This document shows, one piece after another, positions 21,850-32,420 of a stretch of 64,000 nucleotides of DNA. The notes beneath the pieces are model-generated. The model searched no databases. It was given only the letters and a program-made list of their open reading frames with translations, and had not been told where the DNA came from. Source of the stretch: Macrotis lagotis. Its lineage: Eukaryota > Chordata > Mammalia > Peramelemorphia > Peramelidae. Position 1 is the first letter of the stretch; every line of letters starts with the position of its first letter. A program made the translations under genes and the position numbers. The DNA lies in NCBI RefSeq assembly GCF_037893015.1, contig NC_133658.1:56322498-56386497 (forward strand). The letters run 5' to 3'.

Positions 21850-21936
21850 AGGGTGGTTCAACATTAGAAAAAAACAATCAATATAATTAATCATATTAAA
21901 AATCAAACATCTAATACTACATGATCATGTGAATAG
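21850..21936 (+). mobile_element. L1 ORF2 fragment, left half
   Basis: 'caagggtggttcaacattag', 'caatataattaatcatatt', 'catgatcatgtgaatag' match the L1 ORF2 segment that directly precedes the sequence resuming near 23440. Stop-ridden. Confidence 0.7.
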
Positions 21937-21994
21937 TTACAGAATAAAGTTGGGATTTTGGGGTTCTCCCCAATCCCCCAGGAATGATTAACAA

Positions 21995-22292
21995 TGTCAT
22001 TTCAAAGACCAAGACATCAGGGAGGTGATACCATGACAAGGACATGAATTGATTTGTGTTGAGGGGGAGGGGCTAAGTCATCAGCCTCACTTTCCCCTCC
22101 AGAGTTATATGGATCCAATGGCCAGATGTGGATCAGGATGATTGAGATGGACCTGGATGTGAGGCAGTCAGGATTTAGTGACTTACCCAAGGTCACACAA
22201 CTAGTAAGAGTCAAATGTCTGAGGTTAGATTCGAACTACTATCTTCCTGACTCCAAGGTCAGTACTCTATCCACTGCACTACCTAGCTGTCC
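21995..22292 (-). mobile_element. tRNA-SINE with RTE-type tail
   Basis: Sense strand is minus: head 'ggacagctaggtagtgcagtg' near 22290, box B 'agttcgaatc', then 'catcctgatccacatctggcc', 'tggaggggaaagtgaggctga', and the tail 'ctccctgatgtcttggtc' near 22010. Confidence 0.85.
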
Positions 22293-22299
22293 CCCAGGA

Positions 22300-23440
22300 A
22301 AGAATATGGATCTCTTTAAGATAATTTTCCCTTTTTTTCCTACATCTATCCTTGATAATCAGTGATGAATCCTGGATTGAAGATGGGTCCAGGTAGCTAT
22401 TAGGCTTTTGAAAGGCCTGTAGATTCATGGAGCAAGATAAAAATACTCTTAGTACACTGGTATTGCTTCCATAGCAGTGTCTCTGGGGATCGAGAGATGA
22501 CATGGGAAGAAGCAAAACAAAAATTCGCAAAACAAAGCACATCAGAAAAGTGATTTCCCCATCTCAAACAATTTGGGCATGAACACAAGAGTGCCCAGCC
22601 ACACATGTCCTGAGAAAAATATCTGTTGCAAAATAAGAATAAAACTACCAATGCATTCTTGTCTGGAGCTGTTCCAGGATAAGGGAGATAGGGGAAGCAG
22701 GCAAGGCTAGCTAGAATAGCTCTGGACATCTCTCAGGAGTTCTTCCAGTCTTTGCTTGAACTTATCAAACTTCTTCTGCACTTGCTGGATTTTGTCTTCC
22801 TTCTCCTTTGTCTTTCCTTTTCTAGAATGGTTAAGAAGTTCTGGAGCTCCAGAATGGAGAAGGCATCTCACTCCAACTCTACTGTCTCATTCTCCTTCAG
22901 CATGATGCTGAGGCTACGTGTATCAGAATTGGTCAGCAGGTGAAGGTAGAGGGGACAGGCTTGTGTGTCCATTTAAGCAGGACAAACTTCTGAGAACTTA
23001 CCTCCATCATTAACTTCCTGAGTAGCCCCTGACTTTACTGATGGTGCTGGTACTGCTAACATGTAGCTGCTTGATGGCATCCAAAGGCAAGTAGAAGTAT
23101 GTCCTCCTATTAGTGGTAGTTGCCTCTTTAATGGCATCATAACTAGCCCAGGGCAATTGCTTCTGTAGTTTCAGATGCACTTTGATAAAAACCTATACAG
23201 GTGTCGTTGTCGCTCAGCTTCATGGAAGGCAATTTTCCTTCCTTTTATTGTAATTCTCAATTTTCTGTTTGAGTTCCTTAAGAATAGGGGCTTCTCCTCT
23301 TCTACAGGTTGGCAGTCAGATTTGGTTTGAGTTTGGTCCTGGGTATACAAAAAGGATAAAAATCCTTACCAGGGCTTCCATCCTCCCTCTTATTGTGGGA
23401 GCCATTAAAATGGAGAGAAGGTTCTTCAAAATTTTTTTAG
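22300..23440 (-). pseudogene. RASSF5: RASSF5 (NORE1/RAPL)-like processed pseudogene
   Basis: RASSF5 is a Ras/Rap1 effector with a Ras-association domain and a C-terminal SARAH coiled coil. On the minus strand its parts appear in order: 'ENCLPMKLSDNDT' (about 23235), 'FIKVHLKL' (about 23190), 'YDAIKEATTTN' and 'FYLPLDAIKQLHVSSTST' (23135-23045), 'LMMEV', 'LKENET', 'ELQNFLTILEKE' (about 22845-22810) and 'KFDKFKQRLEELL' (about 22780-22740), then a stop near 22707 and 3' UTR-like sequence to about 22300. The match is closer to RASSF5 than to RASSF1 or RASSF3. At least four frameshifts break it, and the Trp before 'DAFS' is now TGA. These blocks come from several exons in the parent gene but lie together here, so this is a retrocopy. 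It sits in an L1. No poly(A) tail survives at its low-coordinate end, where a SINE abuts. Confidence 0.82.
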
Positions 23441-23755
23441 AATGTTCCTGAAAAAAGTTTTTGACAAAGTACATAAATCAAGCATCATGTGAAATGAGGA
23501 TACACTAGAATTGTTTTCACTAATTACAAGAGCGAAGCAAGAGAAATTTACTCTCCTCCTATTATTTTATATAGTTCTGGAAATATTGTCCATAGAAATA
23601 TAAGAGAAAGAAATTAAAACAATAAATATAGATAATGTTGAGATAAAACCTTATCTATTTGTTGATATGATGGTTTACTTGGAAAATTCTAGTTAATCAG
23701 CAATGATACTAATTGAGACAATAGCCTCAATAAAGTTGTAGAGTACAAAATTCTT
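23440..23755 (+). mobile_element. L1 ORF2 fragment, right half
   Basis: 'cctgaaaaaagtttttgacaa' (Lys-Ala-Phe-Asp region) and, near 23665, 'gatatgatggtttacttgg', the degenerate site of the reverse-transcriptase FADD box. It continues the fragment that ends at 21936, so the sequence between was inserted into this L1 or rearranged with it. Confidence 0.7.
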
Positions 23756-23975
23756 GTTCAGTCATTTTTCAGTCCATATGTGTGATTCTTCATTGATCCC
23801 TTTGGGGGTTTTCTTGGCAAAGATATTGGAATGACTTACCATTTTCTTCTCCAGTTCATTTGACAGATGAGAAAACTGAGGCAAAAAGGCTAGTGAATGC
23901 GATTTGAATTTATGAAGATAAGTGTTTCTGACTCTGGGCCCAGCACTCTATTTACTATGACACCTAACTGTCCAA
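23755..23975 (-). mobile_element. CORE-SINE (Mar1-like)
   Basis: Plus strand shows 'ttgttcagtcatttttcagtc', 'gggggttttcttggcaaagat', 'gacagatgagaaaactgaggc', 'ctctatttactatgacaccta'. Confidence 0.85.
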
Positions 23976-24089
23976 AAGGAATACTCTAGTGTAAAAATGA
24001 AGAAGAAAGGATGAAACTTGCTATTTCTCATAATCAGGGTGAATGAGAATAGTATATAAAGATGGAGGAATGGGTGGGAAAAGTGGACA

Positions 24090-24315
24090 TCAGTTGAATG
24101 TCAGTCTTAGCTGAGACAGACAAATTGGGATTGAGCCCAGATTGCCTAACTGTGTCAGTCTGGTATAATGGATAGAATGTTTGACTTGGATACAAATCTT
24201 TTCTTATACAGTTGGGTAATTCCAGATATGAAATTTTCCTTCTCTTAGCCTCAGTTATCAATCTGTAAAATAAAGGAGTTAAAGTTGATGGTTTCAGGTC
24301 TTAGCCTCTTATTCT
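24090..24315 (+). repeat. tRNA-SINE/MIR-type fragment
   Basis: 'gtataatggatagaatgtttg', 'cctcagttatcaatctgtaaa', 'ggagttaaagttgatggtttc', and a worn copy of the tail monomer. Confidence 0.6.
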
Positions 24316-24690
24316 ATAATCTATAACAATCCATTGCTATCAAATTTCAGTATGCTGCCTTTCATCTGAATGAGTCAACTCTGAATAATTAAAAAGGCAT
24401 GAACTCAGGGCAAAGATATATGGTTGGCTTTGGCAGCATTAGTGTCAACAATCTGGCCAAGATCTTTATGGTAGATAGAGAACAATTATGGTTGATTTTA
24501 TAGGTACTTAAAATGAAATAACAAAGTTATTCTCCTACTTTGGCACCTCTGGGAACCATGACACATCATCCACAGTCACAGGAAAAAAGAAAAGCTTGGT
24601 ATATCACATCCCTAATGAGCAGATCCACTTTCAAACAACACTCTTCTCGCTTGATCTCAGAGACATTCAAAAATATCCCTGAATTGTCAC
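24316..24690. other. No feature recognised
   Basis: Unique-looking. An open frame of 67 codons at 24540-24743 has no recognisable domain. Confidence 0.35.
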
Positions 24691-24905
24691 AGAGGAGATT
24701 TAGATTGGGTGACTGTAATTGTAACTCACATTTTTATTTGTAAAACACTCCTTGAAACAATCCCTCAAAATGTATCATGCAAGTGGTATTATCTTCATTT
24801 GACTGAGGAGGGTAAATGAGACTAAGAGAGGAGAAGCCAATTCAAGATTATTCCTGTTCACAGAGGGAGTGAACAACAGAGTAGAGATTCTAACCTAGGG
24901 TTTCT
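24690..24905 (+). repeat. MIR
   Basis: 'aaaacactccttgaaacaatc', 'gtggtattatcttcatttgac', 'gaagccaattcaagatta'. Strongly diverged. Confidence 0.55.
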
Positions 24906-25600
24906 ACTTCTGACCACTTCAGCCCTTAATCTGCCCTCCCTCTTGTCACTATCCCTTATCCCCACTGTCATACACTTAACCCTTGCCCTTTGTACTTCAT
25001 TGTTGAGTAAAATGAATTTCTCTGCCCAATTGTGTATGTGAACATGGTTGTAAAGTTCAAGTGTTACCCATTCCCCTTCTTCCATCGTGTGCTTCTTTTG
25101 AGATCATTTTCCATAATTTTCCTCTTCCTTCCCTCTTCTCCCAGTGTATTGTCTTTCTTACTCTTCCATTATTCTTTTGAGATCATCTCATTATAATAGA
25201 CTCCATGCCATCTTTCTAAGAAATTAGAAGAGTGATTTCTCCTAATTTCCCTAAATAAGCCTATATCTTCTGAATCCAAAGTCAGTATTTGTTATGCTAT
25301 CCCATAATGCCTTTCTTTACAAAGTCCTGATGACATGACTTTTATAGTCTTGGGCAATATGTTCTAGCATTTGTAATTCAGTAACAAATACATTATGGGT
25401 AAAGAGGATTATTAGCCTCTAAATAGTTGGTAACCCATCATCATCATTATCACCATCATCACCATCAGCCAACACATATAACACTTCAAATTTTACAAAA
25501 TTCTCTTCCCATAGCACCCTTGGGAAGGTGTTAAGTGGTCTTGCTCTCTAGGTTCCAGGGACATCACTGATTTTTTTAAAAATGACCCCATCTACCACAA
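24906..25600. other. Pyrimidine-rich sequence, possible L1 antisense remnant
   Basis: Bases 24940-25240 ('cttcttttgagatcatttt', 'agactccatgccatctttc') recall antisense marsupial L1 sequence, but the match is weak. A short CAT/CAC repeat lies at 25436-25470. Confidence 0.3.
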
Positions 25601-26110
25601 GGCTAATAGCAACCCTTTGGTTGATAACAAAGGATTAGAAGCAAAAAGAGTGTCCATCAATGGGGAAAAGGTTAAACAAGGCTATATATAAACATAATAT
25701 ATAAAGGTCATATGTAAACATAATGGTATATAAGTGGACTGTATGAAAAGATGAATATGAAGAATTCAGAGAAGCATAGGAAAACATCTATAAACAGAAC
25801 CAGAAAGACAATATACACAACAATATAATACACAATAATAACAATGTAAATGGAAACAACAATTATAAAACAATTTAACTGAATTCTGTGAATGATGATA
25901 ATCAAATCTGGTCTTAAAGAAGAGATATAAAAAGGAACCTTCCTCTCTTTGCAGAGATGGACTATGGGTATGTAATATTACATATAATATTAGATTTAGT
26001 TAATTTCTTTATTAGTTTCTCTCAAGCTTTTTTCTTTATTATAAGGGACACTTCTTTGAATATGAAAATCACATATTGGGAGATGAAAACAATATGAAAA
26101 GGAAAAAATG
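25600..26110 (+). mobile_element. Older L1 3' end
   Basis: 'gataacaaaggattagaagc', 'tgtccatcaatggggaa', 'gaatatgaagaattcagag', 'ggaaaacatctataaac', 'gatggactatgggtatgta', 'atattacatataatatt' follow a marsupial L1 3'-end subtype different from those at 16972 and 19856. Confidence 0.65.
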
Positions 26111-26260
26111 TTGTCTTTATTTTATAGATGGAGTAAATGAAGTTCAGAGAGGTCAAGTTATTAGTCTAGGGTTATATAGACAATATGTGTTGGAGGTTAA
26201 ACTTGAATCAAGGCTCTCCCCATCCTAAATCACTGCTTTTTATACTACAAAATATGAACC
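26110..26260 (+). repeat. MIR fragment
   Basis: 'tttatagatggagtaaatgaa', 'gagaggtcaagttattag', 'aacttgaatcaaggctct'. Confidence 0.55.
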
Positions 26261-26558
26261 ATTACAGCAATATCAAAAGCACTATGAAAACAGTGCACTC
26301 TTGGAATTAGCATCAACATGCTCCACGTGGCCAGGACCAGACATAAATGCTGACAGTAGGCTCCTTGTTTCAGTTCACAAAGACTATTTCAACAGACTAG
26401 CTGTCTACCAAGCCAAGGAGAAGCCTTCTTTTTTTTCTCCTCTGTGGGAGAGATGTGGTGAGAGAGGAAGCATCTCAAGTGTTAAAAGAGGCAGGGTGGT
26501 CTGAATACTGCCTCTGTTTGTGCACATGATCCTTAAGATCTGACAACACCATCCAGCC
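26261..26558. other. No feature recognised
   Basis: Unique-looking. An open frame of 67 codons at 26301-26504 has no domain. Confidence 0.35.
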
Positions 26559-26775
26559 CATGGGGGTTTCACGTTATTGTGTCATGGACCCCTTTGGTAC
26601 TCTGATAGAATCTATGGATCCCTTCTCAAAATCATACCTTTAAAAAGCAGAAAATAAAATACAAAGGATTATAAAGGAAACTAATATAGTTATAAGATTT
26701 TTAAAAGAAATTCATGTATCTTTTGAAATCTATCCATAAACTAAAGAGTCTATGTGTTCCAGGTAAAGAACCCCT
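26559..26775 (-). mobile_element. Small hAT-type transposon (CAGGGGTTCTTAACC family)
   Basis: Carries 'tcatggacccctttggtactc', 'aatctatggatcccttctc', 'aataaaatacaaaggattata' and the end 'ggtaaagaacccct'. Same element as 961-1156 in reverse orientation and as 45622-46033 in the same orientation. Confidence 0.7.
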
Positions 26776-26829
26776 CTCCTTTTTCACTAAAGCTAAGTGT
26801 CAAATTCAGGTTTTCTCTTCTCTCCAAAT

Positions 26830-28790
26830 CCTGCCTCCATTCTAAGGGATTTCAATATATTTATTTAAATGCCTTCAAACAAACTTCCCAGTTACCATGA
26901 CCTATTTCCCATATACCTAAGAGAGGATCATACTTTTGATTTTTGTCATCACCTACAAGTGCTCCACTTTAATGTACATGAACTCTGGACTTCTTCTAGC
27001 AATAATAATCTGCCTTAGGATTCTTTGCCTTGCCCTGACCTCCAATTCTTCTACTCAGTCCTCTCCTCCTCCCCATGTCATCAACCCTGCATTGGCTACA
27101 TCATCCTCCATCTCAACCCCTTGGTCAATCAATTCATTATTATACTACTCTCCACACTTGAATTTCTTAACCCTTTGTCCTATCACCAATCATCAAGGGT
27201 TATCCTTGCATTATTCCTATAACCGTTTGCTTTTACTCCTATTTAGTTGTTATTGAAGGAAGCTAGGAAAAAATCACAAAATTTCCAATAATGAGTTCAC
27301 TATGAATGTATGCAACAGAATCTTAACAGGATTTCATAGTAAGACATCATTTTACACTTTATTAATTGGTTCATGATCCCACTTAATTCCAAACCTTTAT
27401 AGCCTTACTATAGCATACTGGGGAACTCCTTCCCCCTACCTTCTTAGTTGGACGTTTGTCTCCCAGTTCAACAACAGCAAAAAATAAATAAATAAATAAT
27501 AATGAGAACATATGCCATGAGCTCCCTCTTCCCCCTTACCTTATTTTACATTAATCAGATGGTTTCCTTCCCCCACCACATACCCCATTTCAAAGAAAGA
27601 AATGGCCCTTCATTGTGCTCTAGGCACACATATCTTTTCTTGTTTCCATTCTATCATGTCTTTTTGAACAAACTGCCCCCCAAACTTTTTCAATCATCTT
27701 CAATCTCTCCCTGTCCAATTGCTGCTTCCTATTACTTAAAAACACAGTCATGTCTCCCTATCTTTATTTTTTATTTTTTATGTATTTTTGTCTACTCTAT
27801 ATTTAAAAAAAAAACAACACTTAATCCTAACATTTCCACTAATTATTATCCTATATGTCTCTTCTCTTTCCTGGTGAAAATCCTTGTGAAAGCCATATAT
27901 AAAAAGTGGCAGCATTTCCTTTCCTTTCATTGGATTCAAAACCCTCCGAAGTCTAGTTTCTAACACCATGTTCAGTTGAAACTGCTCTCCCCAAGTGTCA
28001 AATTGTTAAGTCGTCAATTTATCGGGTTGTCAAATTGACCAAGAGCTCAAACTGACCAACCGTCGAATGTAATGAACTTTTTTTCAATAAGCAACCTTTT
28101 TGACTTCTCCACAACTATTGGCATTGTTGGTCACCCTCTTCCGAATAATCTCTTTTCTTCCCAGCTTTTTCTGACATTGTTCTTTCCTACTTCTCTTCCT
28201 ACCTGTTGATTCACACTTTTCCAGTCTTCTTGGCTGCACCTTTCTTTAGATCATTCCCACTACTTGTCTTTTCCAAAAATCAGTCCTATTTTCTTCTCCC
28301 TCTATACTGTCTTGTTTGGGGGTCTCCTCAATTCCCATAGATTAAGTTATCATCTCTATGCAGGTGATTTTCACATAGACAAATATATGGACATAGATAT
28401 AGATGTAGATGAAAAAGTCTATACAGATTTTTTAGTAATTTGCATAAAGATGAATATATATAGAGAGATAGATGAAAGAAAGAAAGAAAGAAAGAGAAAG
28501 AAAGAAAGAAAAAGAAAAAGAAAAAGAAAAAAGAGATCTAGTCCTAATTTATTTTCTAATCTCTGTTCTTACATCTATGGCTATTAGACATCTCCAACTG
28601 GATGTCCCATAGACATCGTAAACTGAAATTGTCCAAACAGAACTGAAGAATTTTCCCCAAAATTTTTAATTACACATTTTCCTATTACTATCAAGAGCAT
28701 CGACATCCTTCCAGTAACTTAGGTTCAATACCTCAGAAACATCCTTAAATCTTCATCCATATTCAAGTCTCATCATTTTTTTTTCCCTTG
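26830..28790 (+). mobile_element. L2 LINE (CR1 clade), long decayed ORF2
   Basis: From about 26935 to 28760 the order of an L2 endonuclease-reverse transcriptase ORF can be followed with gaps: 'NYYPICLFSFLVKILVKAIY' (27838-27895; the family has a similar NYRPISLLP block), a region for the Asp-containing 'AAFDTVDH' motif near 28120, then 'SLYTVLFG', 'YHLYAGD' at 28350-28370 in place of the usual YADD, and 'LDISNWM' followed by 'SHRH' at 28587-28620. Frames are broken, so no enzyme is possible. A GAAA microsatellite (28477-28534) sits just after the active-site region. Confidence 0.8.
28477..28534. repeat. (GAAA)n microsatellite
   Basis: 'gaaagaaagaaagaaagag' then 'aaaagaaaaag' runs inside the L2 remnant. 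Confidence 0.95.
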
Positions 28791-29490
28791 GCTACATAAT
28801 AAGAACTTGATAAATGTTTATTGACTGACTCACTTGAACCTTTGGCACTTACATCCAGTATTTTTTATTTTTTCCTGCCATGAAACTCCTCTTTATCAGA
28901 TGAAAATAAAATACAAAACTACATTTCAAAAGCTTAATCATGACATTTTATCCTTTATTTTTCTTCTTAGACTTAGCAAAGTTGTCACCTAATTTCAGTT
29001 ATTAAAATGGTCAGAGCCCAGAGAAGCAGCCAGATGTGTTAGATTAAATCAGAATTCTAGTTCCAGCTCCATCACCTATAGGTGAACATGTCTCTTTCCC
29101 TCTCCTCCCTGCTGAAGCCCAATTTCACTTTAATAAAAATGAAAGGTTTTCACTGTATAACTCCTGAGCACCCTACAATGTTGGATGATTCTGAGTCACT
29201 GTCATATTCCTTTCTATCAAGAGTGAGAAAAGAAGTGAAATGATTACAGTTAACTCAAGAATACCCAGGAAATATCAGGTCTATGTCTGAGGACATAGCT
29301 CTGGGTCTTATCCAATAACCTGGATTGTAACCCTGGATTGGAGTCATTCAAGTCAAACTGAACTAATCACTTGTGTTTCCCTCCCCATGGAACACTTTCG
29401 GTGTTGAGGAACATTTCAAATGTCAACTGTCCAAGACTGGGAATTTTTAGAATATCATTTTTAATACCTGGTAGCAGAAATTCCATGGAA
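28791..29490. other. Mostly unique
   Basis: A short LINE/SINE tail at 28800-28835 ('gaacttgataaatgtttattg'). No other feature is supported. Confidence 0.4.
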
Positions 29491-30025
29491 AAACCAATAG
29501 TTCCAACTCTTCCAATAATTAGCTATCTGACCCTGGATAAATCACCATCCTGTGCTTGGATTCAATTTCCTACTCTTTAGGTGAATTAAATGAGATCCAA
29601 GATCCTGTCTACTTCTAATATTTTATGATTTGTATGTTGTGATTCTATAAAGGTGAGCCTCCAGAGGAGAATGAAATTTTAGTGTTATTCCTCACAGACC
29701 TGTGTTTTCCTTCCAAACTACATTAAACTCACCCTGAAGTCATAGGCTTCATCATCACCAGCATCCCTCAAAAATATTGGTATGGGACCTTCTCTAATGG
29801 GCTTAAGACACTGGAAAAATCTATTGATATAGGATAAAGACAGCTAACTGGATGGAATAGTGGCTGAACACTTCCTGAATTCAAATCAGGTTTCAGCTAT
29901 TTACTAGCTATAGGATACTAAAATTATGGATCTGACCATATCAAGAATAAATCTATTAGACTGCAAATTTCTTGAGAGTAGGGGCTATCTTCTTTCTGTT
30001 TTTGTATCCCTAGCACTTGACATAG
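29490..30025 (+). repeat. SINE fragments and a short L2 tail
   Basis: 29505-29640 is tRNA-SINE/MIR-type ('tagctatctgaccctgga'). 29840-29930 is a truncated CORE-SINE head ('agctaactggatggaatagtg'). 29955-30025 is an L2 tail ('gggctatcttctttctg', 'tagcacttgacatagagtagg'). Confidence 0.6.
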
Positions 30026-30027
30026 AG

Positions 30028-30330
30028 TAGGTGATTGGTGGTTCTTGTCCTTCATTCTTGAAGAAGATAAAAATAGCATCAGTTATGTCAGAGTCAAGTT
30101 AAAGTGTATGTGTCTGATCAAACCAATATTAGTGTTCTACCACAGATTAGGCATGAGTAGTTCATGTGATCAGTTGGGGTGGATTCTCTGGATTTTTGCG
30201 TCCCTTTTGAACTATTTCAATTCAGCTTTACTCATAGAGTACTTCACCTTCTCTGATGAGGGTGCACCATGTTGAATGGTCTTGTGTCAGCTTCTTCCAA
30301 GTTGCATAATCAATATTGATCAATTGACAT
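30028..30330 (-). mobile_element. RTE-type LINE, C-terminus and 3' tail
   Basis: The minus strand keeps 'IDYATWKKLTQDHSTWCTLI' (about 30320-30265), then 'REGEVLYE', an Arg/Lys-rich stretch, and a decayed C2H2-like finger ('CLICGR' with distal His, about 30150-30110). After it comes the tail 'cttcttcaagaatgaaggac', the one the marsupial SINEs and the 7SL chimera share. The clade (RTE rather than a relative) is an inference. A 76-codon plus-strand frame is its shadow. Confidence 0.7.
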
Positions 30331-30344
30331 AGCCCCTAGTGGAT

Positions 30345-30830
30345 CCCTATTAACTCCAGATAACATATAAAATCCTTCATTAGAGTTTTTATAGCCTTTC
30401 GTAAACTGACCACTCCACCATTCCCATTCTTTTTACATATTATTCCATTCCACATACTCTGCAAGCCAGTGGCACTGCCTTGCTATTCCTCTCACCTAAT
30501 ATACCTCTATCTCCTGAATGAGAATTTTCATTGACTATCTACCCCCAAGCCTAGAATATCCTCCCCATTTCCTGGATTCTCTGTCTTCCTTCAAGTCTCA
30601 GCTAAGATCATTGCCACTTCTTTTAACTTTTAGTGCCTTCCCTCTGTTGATTATCTCCAATTTAATCTGCCTTTATCTTGTTTGTATGCTGCTGTTTGTA
30701 TGTTGCTTCCACCACTAGATTGTAAGCTTATTGAGGGCAGGGACTGACTTTTGCCTTTTTTTTTGTATCCCAGTATAGCATAATGCCTGGTCCATAGGAG
30801 ATGCCTAATAGTTTACAAAGCTTGGATAAA
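30345..30830 (+). repeat. L2 3' end
   Basis: 'tattccattccacatactctg', 'cttccttcaagtctcagct', 'ttgtaagcttattgagggca', 'gggactgacttttgcc', 'agcataatgcctgg' in order. One of the longest L2 ends in the window. Confidence 0.85.
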
Positions 30831-31019
30831 GCAAATTCTTTTCCCTCATGTAGCTTATAATATAAAAACCAGTCGCTATTGAGCTATATACCCAGTCTTC
30901 TAGAGTCTTCTAAAATTCTAACTTTTCTCTGCCATCTGAATGTCTCTTATACTTACTATCTACAGCCCTTGAAGAAATATAAAATTTCTTAATATAAATG
31001 TACTTGAACATTTCCAATT

Positions 31020-31215
31020 AAATTCAATAATCATGTATTATATTAAGTACCTACTACATGTAAGGTATTGAGGAAACAGAGACAAAAAAAGCAAATGTCT
31101 CTGCTTTCAAGGAACTTACATTCTATTGGGTAAATATAATGTATCCAATAAAATATGCACAGGTAGATAAACATAAAGCATATGCAAAATATATACAAAA
31201 TCATTTCAAGAAATG
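31020..31215 (+). repeat. 'cctactatgtg' retroposon fragment
   Basis: 'ttaagtacctactacatgtaa', 'aaaaagcaaatgtctctgct', 'caaggaacttacattctat'. Confidence 0.7.
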
Positions 31216-31895
31216 GAAAGCACTAGCAACCATGGAGACAAGGAAAGTTCTTAAGATATGGCAGCTGATTTATGACACTCTTTTATAAACACTGACCCCA
31301 AATGCATCTAACCAGGGAGTCTTAGAAGCCATGGACTTTGCTCATATGGAGTCAAGTTCCACTTATTATCCATTGTTGACTTTTCTCCAACATGAACTTA
31401 CCTAAGTCATAACCATCTGTCAATAGCTATTCTCATTCAGGGAAATTTTCAATGTTTTATATATTTAGAGAGAGACAGAATGAAAAAGATACAGAGACAG
31501 AGATGTAGAGGGATACAGAGAAAGGAGAAATAGAGACAGAGACAGAGAGTAAGCACTCCCTATTTGCATAAGTATTTCGAAGGAACCCAAATCTCTAAGA
31601 CAGGTATGTAATGTGGGATGCTTTGAGACCACAGTGGAGGAAAAGGTAGTTAAAAGAACTAATTAAAATGTGACAAATGTTTGCAGAAATATCATAAGAA
31701 TTGGAAGGGGTTGAAGCTGCATAATTTTTCCCAATTATGGATACCCACAGGTAAAAATGCTTAAGGATGCATAAAATGTGGATTTTCCCCATAATTATTT
31801 AAATATGTGTTAATGGCTGTTATATCCACAACCTGAGCACACATATATATTCAGTGTCTGTCCTTAGTCAAGTAGAGGGAGAAAGGAATCTGAAA
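31216..31895. other. Unique sequence with a short GA-rich patch
   Basis: A GA-rich tract at 31465-31550. No exon or RNA. Repeat-poor. Confidence 0.4.
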
Positions 31896-31899
31896 AGAG

Positions 31900-32420
31900 G
31901 TATCATGGAGAAGTGGAAAGAGAACTTGCCTGGAGTCAGAAGACCAGGCTTCCTGTTTCAGCTCTGTTTTGTGAAGTAAGTCATTTAATAGTCAACAGGC
32001 ATTTACTAAGGGCTTATTACATGCCAACCACCATGATGAATAGTTAAGCTCTTTAGACCTTATTTTCTTTCACTGTAAAACGAAGGAGTTGGACAAAATG
32101 ATCTCTACTGTCTCTCCTAGTTCTTACTTTCTAAGGTTTTCCAATACTTTTGAAACTCCCATGCTTTTGGTTTGGAATTGATGACAAGAGGAAATGGGTC
32201 CTGTGCAATTCTGTGTCTACTGCCTGTGAAGGGAGAAAGCTGGTGTTCTTTTCCCTAAAAGGAGGACATCTGAGAAATGGACATTACTAAAAAGGAAATA
32301 AAATCTGAACATAAACTCCTGAAGGGTGGGGACAATTTTCATTTTTTTTCTTGCAGCCCCAGAGCTTTGCATATTGTGTATTTATTTAATGGAATTGAAT
32401 TTCATTGAACTAAAAATGTG
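31900..32420 (+). repeat. tRNA-SINE/MIR-type fragment and L2 tail
   Basis: 31905-32150: 'gcctggagtcagaagaccagg', 'ctttcactgtaaaacgaagg', tail 'tctctcctagttcttac'. 32305-32420: L2 tail ('cctgaagggtggggaca'). Confidence 0.6.

Larger units (their letters stand above)
21141..21850 (+). mobile_element. Probable L1 5' UTR/ORF1 region, broken by two SINEs
   Basis: Pieces such as 'agctcaggaaccaacactag', 'aaaactctgatagg', 'aaactcaagatttccaaaag' and 'attcttgaagaaagaattg' resemble marsupial L1 5' UTR and ORF1 sequence. No ORF1 frame survives. Lies directly after the 3' end of the previous L1. Confidence 0.5.

Noticed and set aside
22300..23440. Working RASSF5 gene on the minus strand
   Set aside because: No introns, several frameshifts and an in-frame stop within the coding part.
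23665..23690. Intact reverse transcriptase motif
   Set aside because: FADD-like site lies in a frame broken on both sides; part of a split L1 fossil.
27502..28587. New protein genes of 153 and 107 codons
   Set aside because: Both frames match decayed L2 reverse transcriptase.
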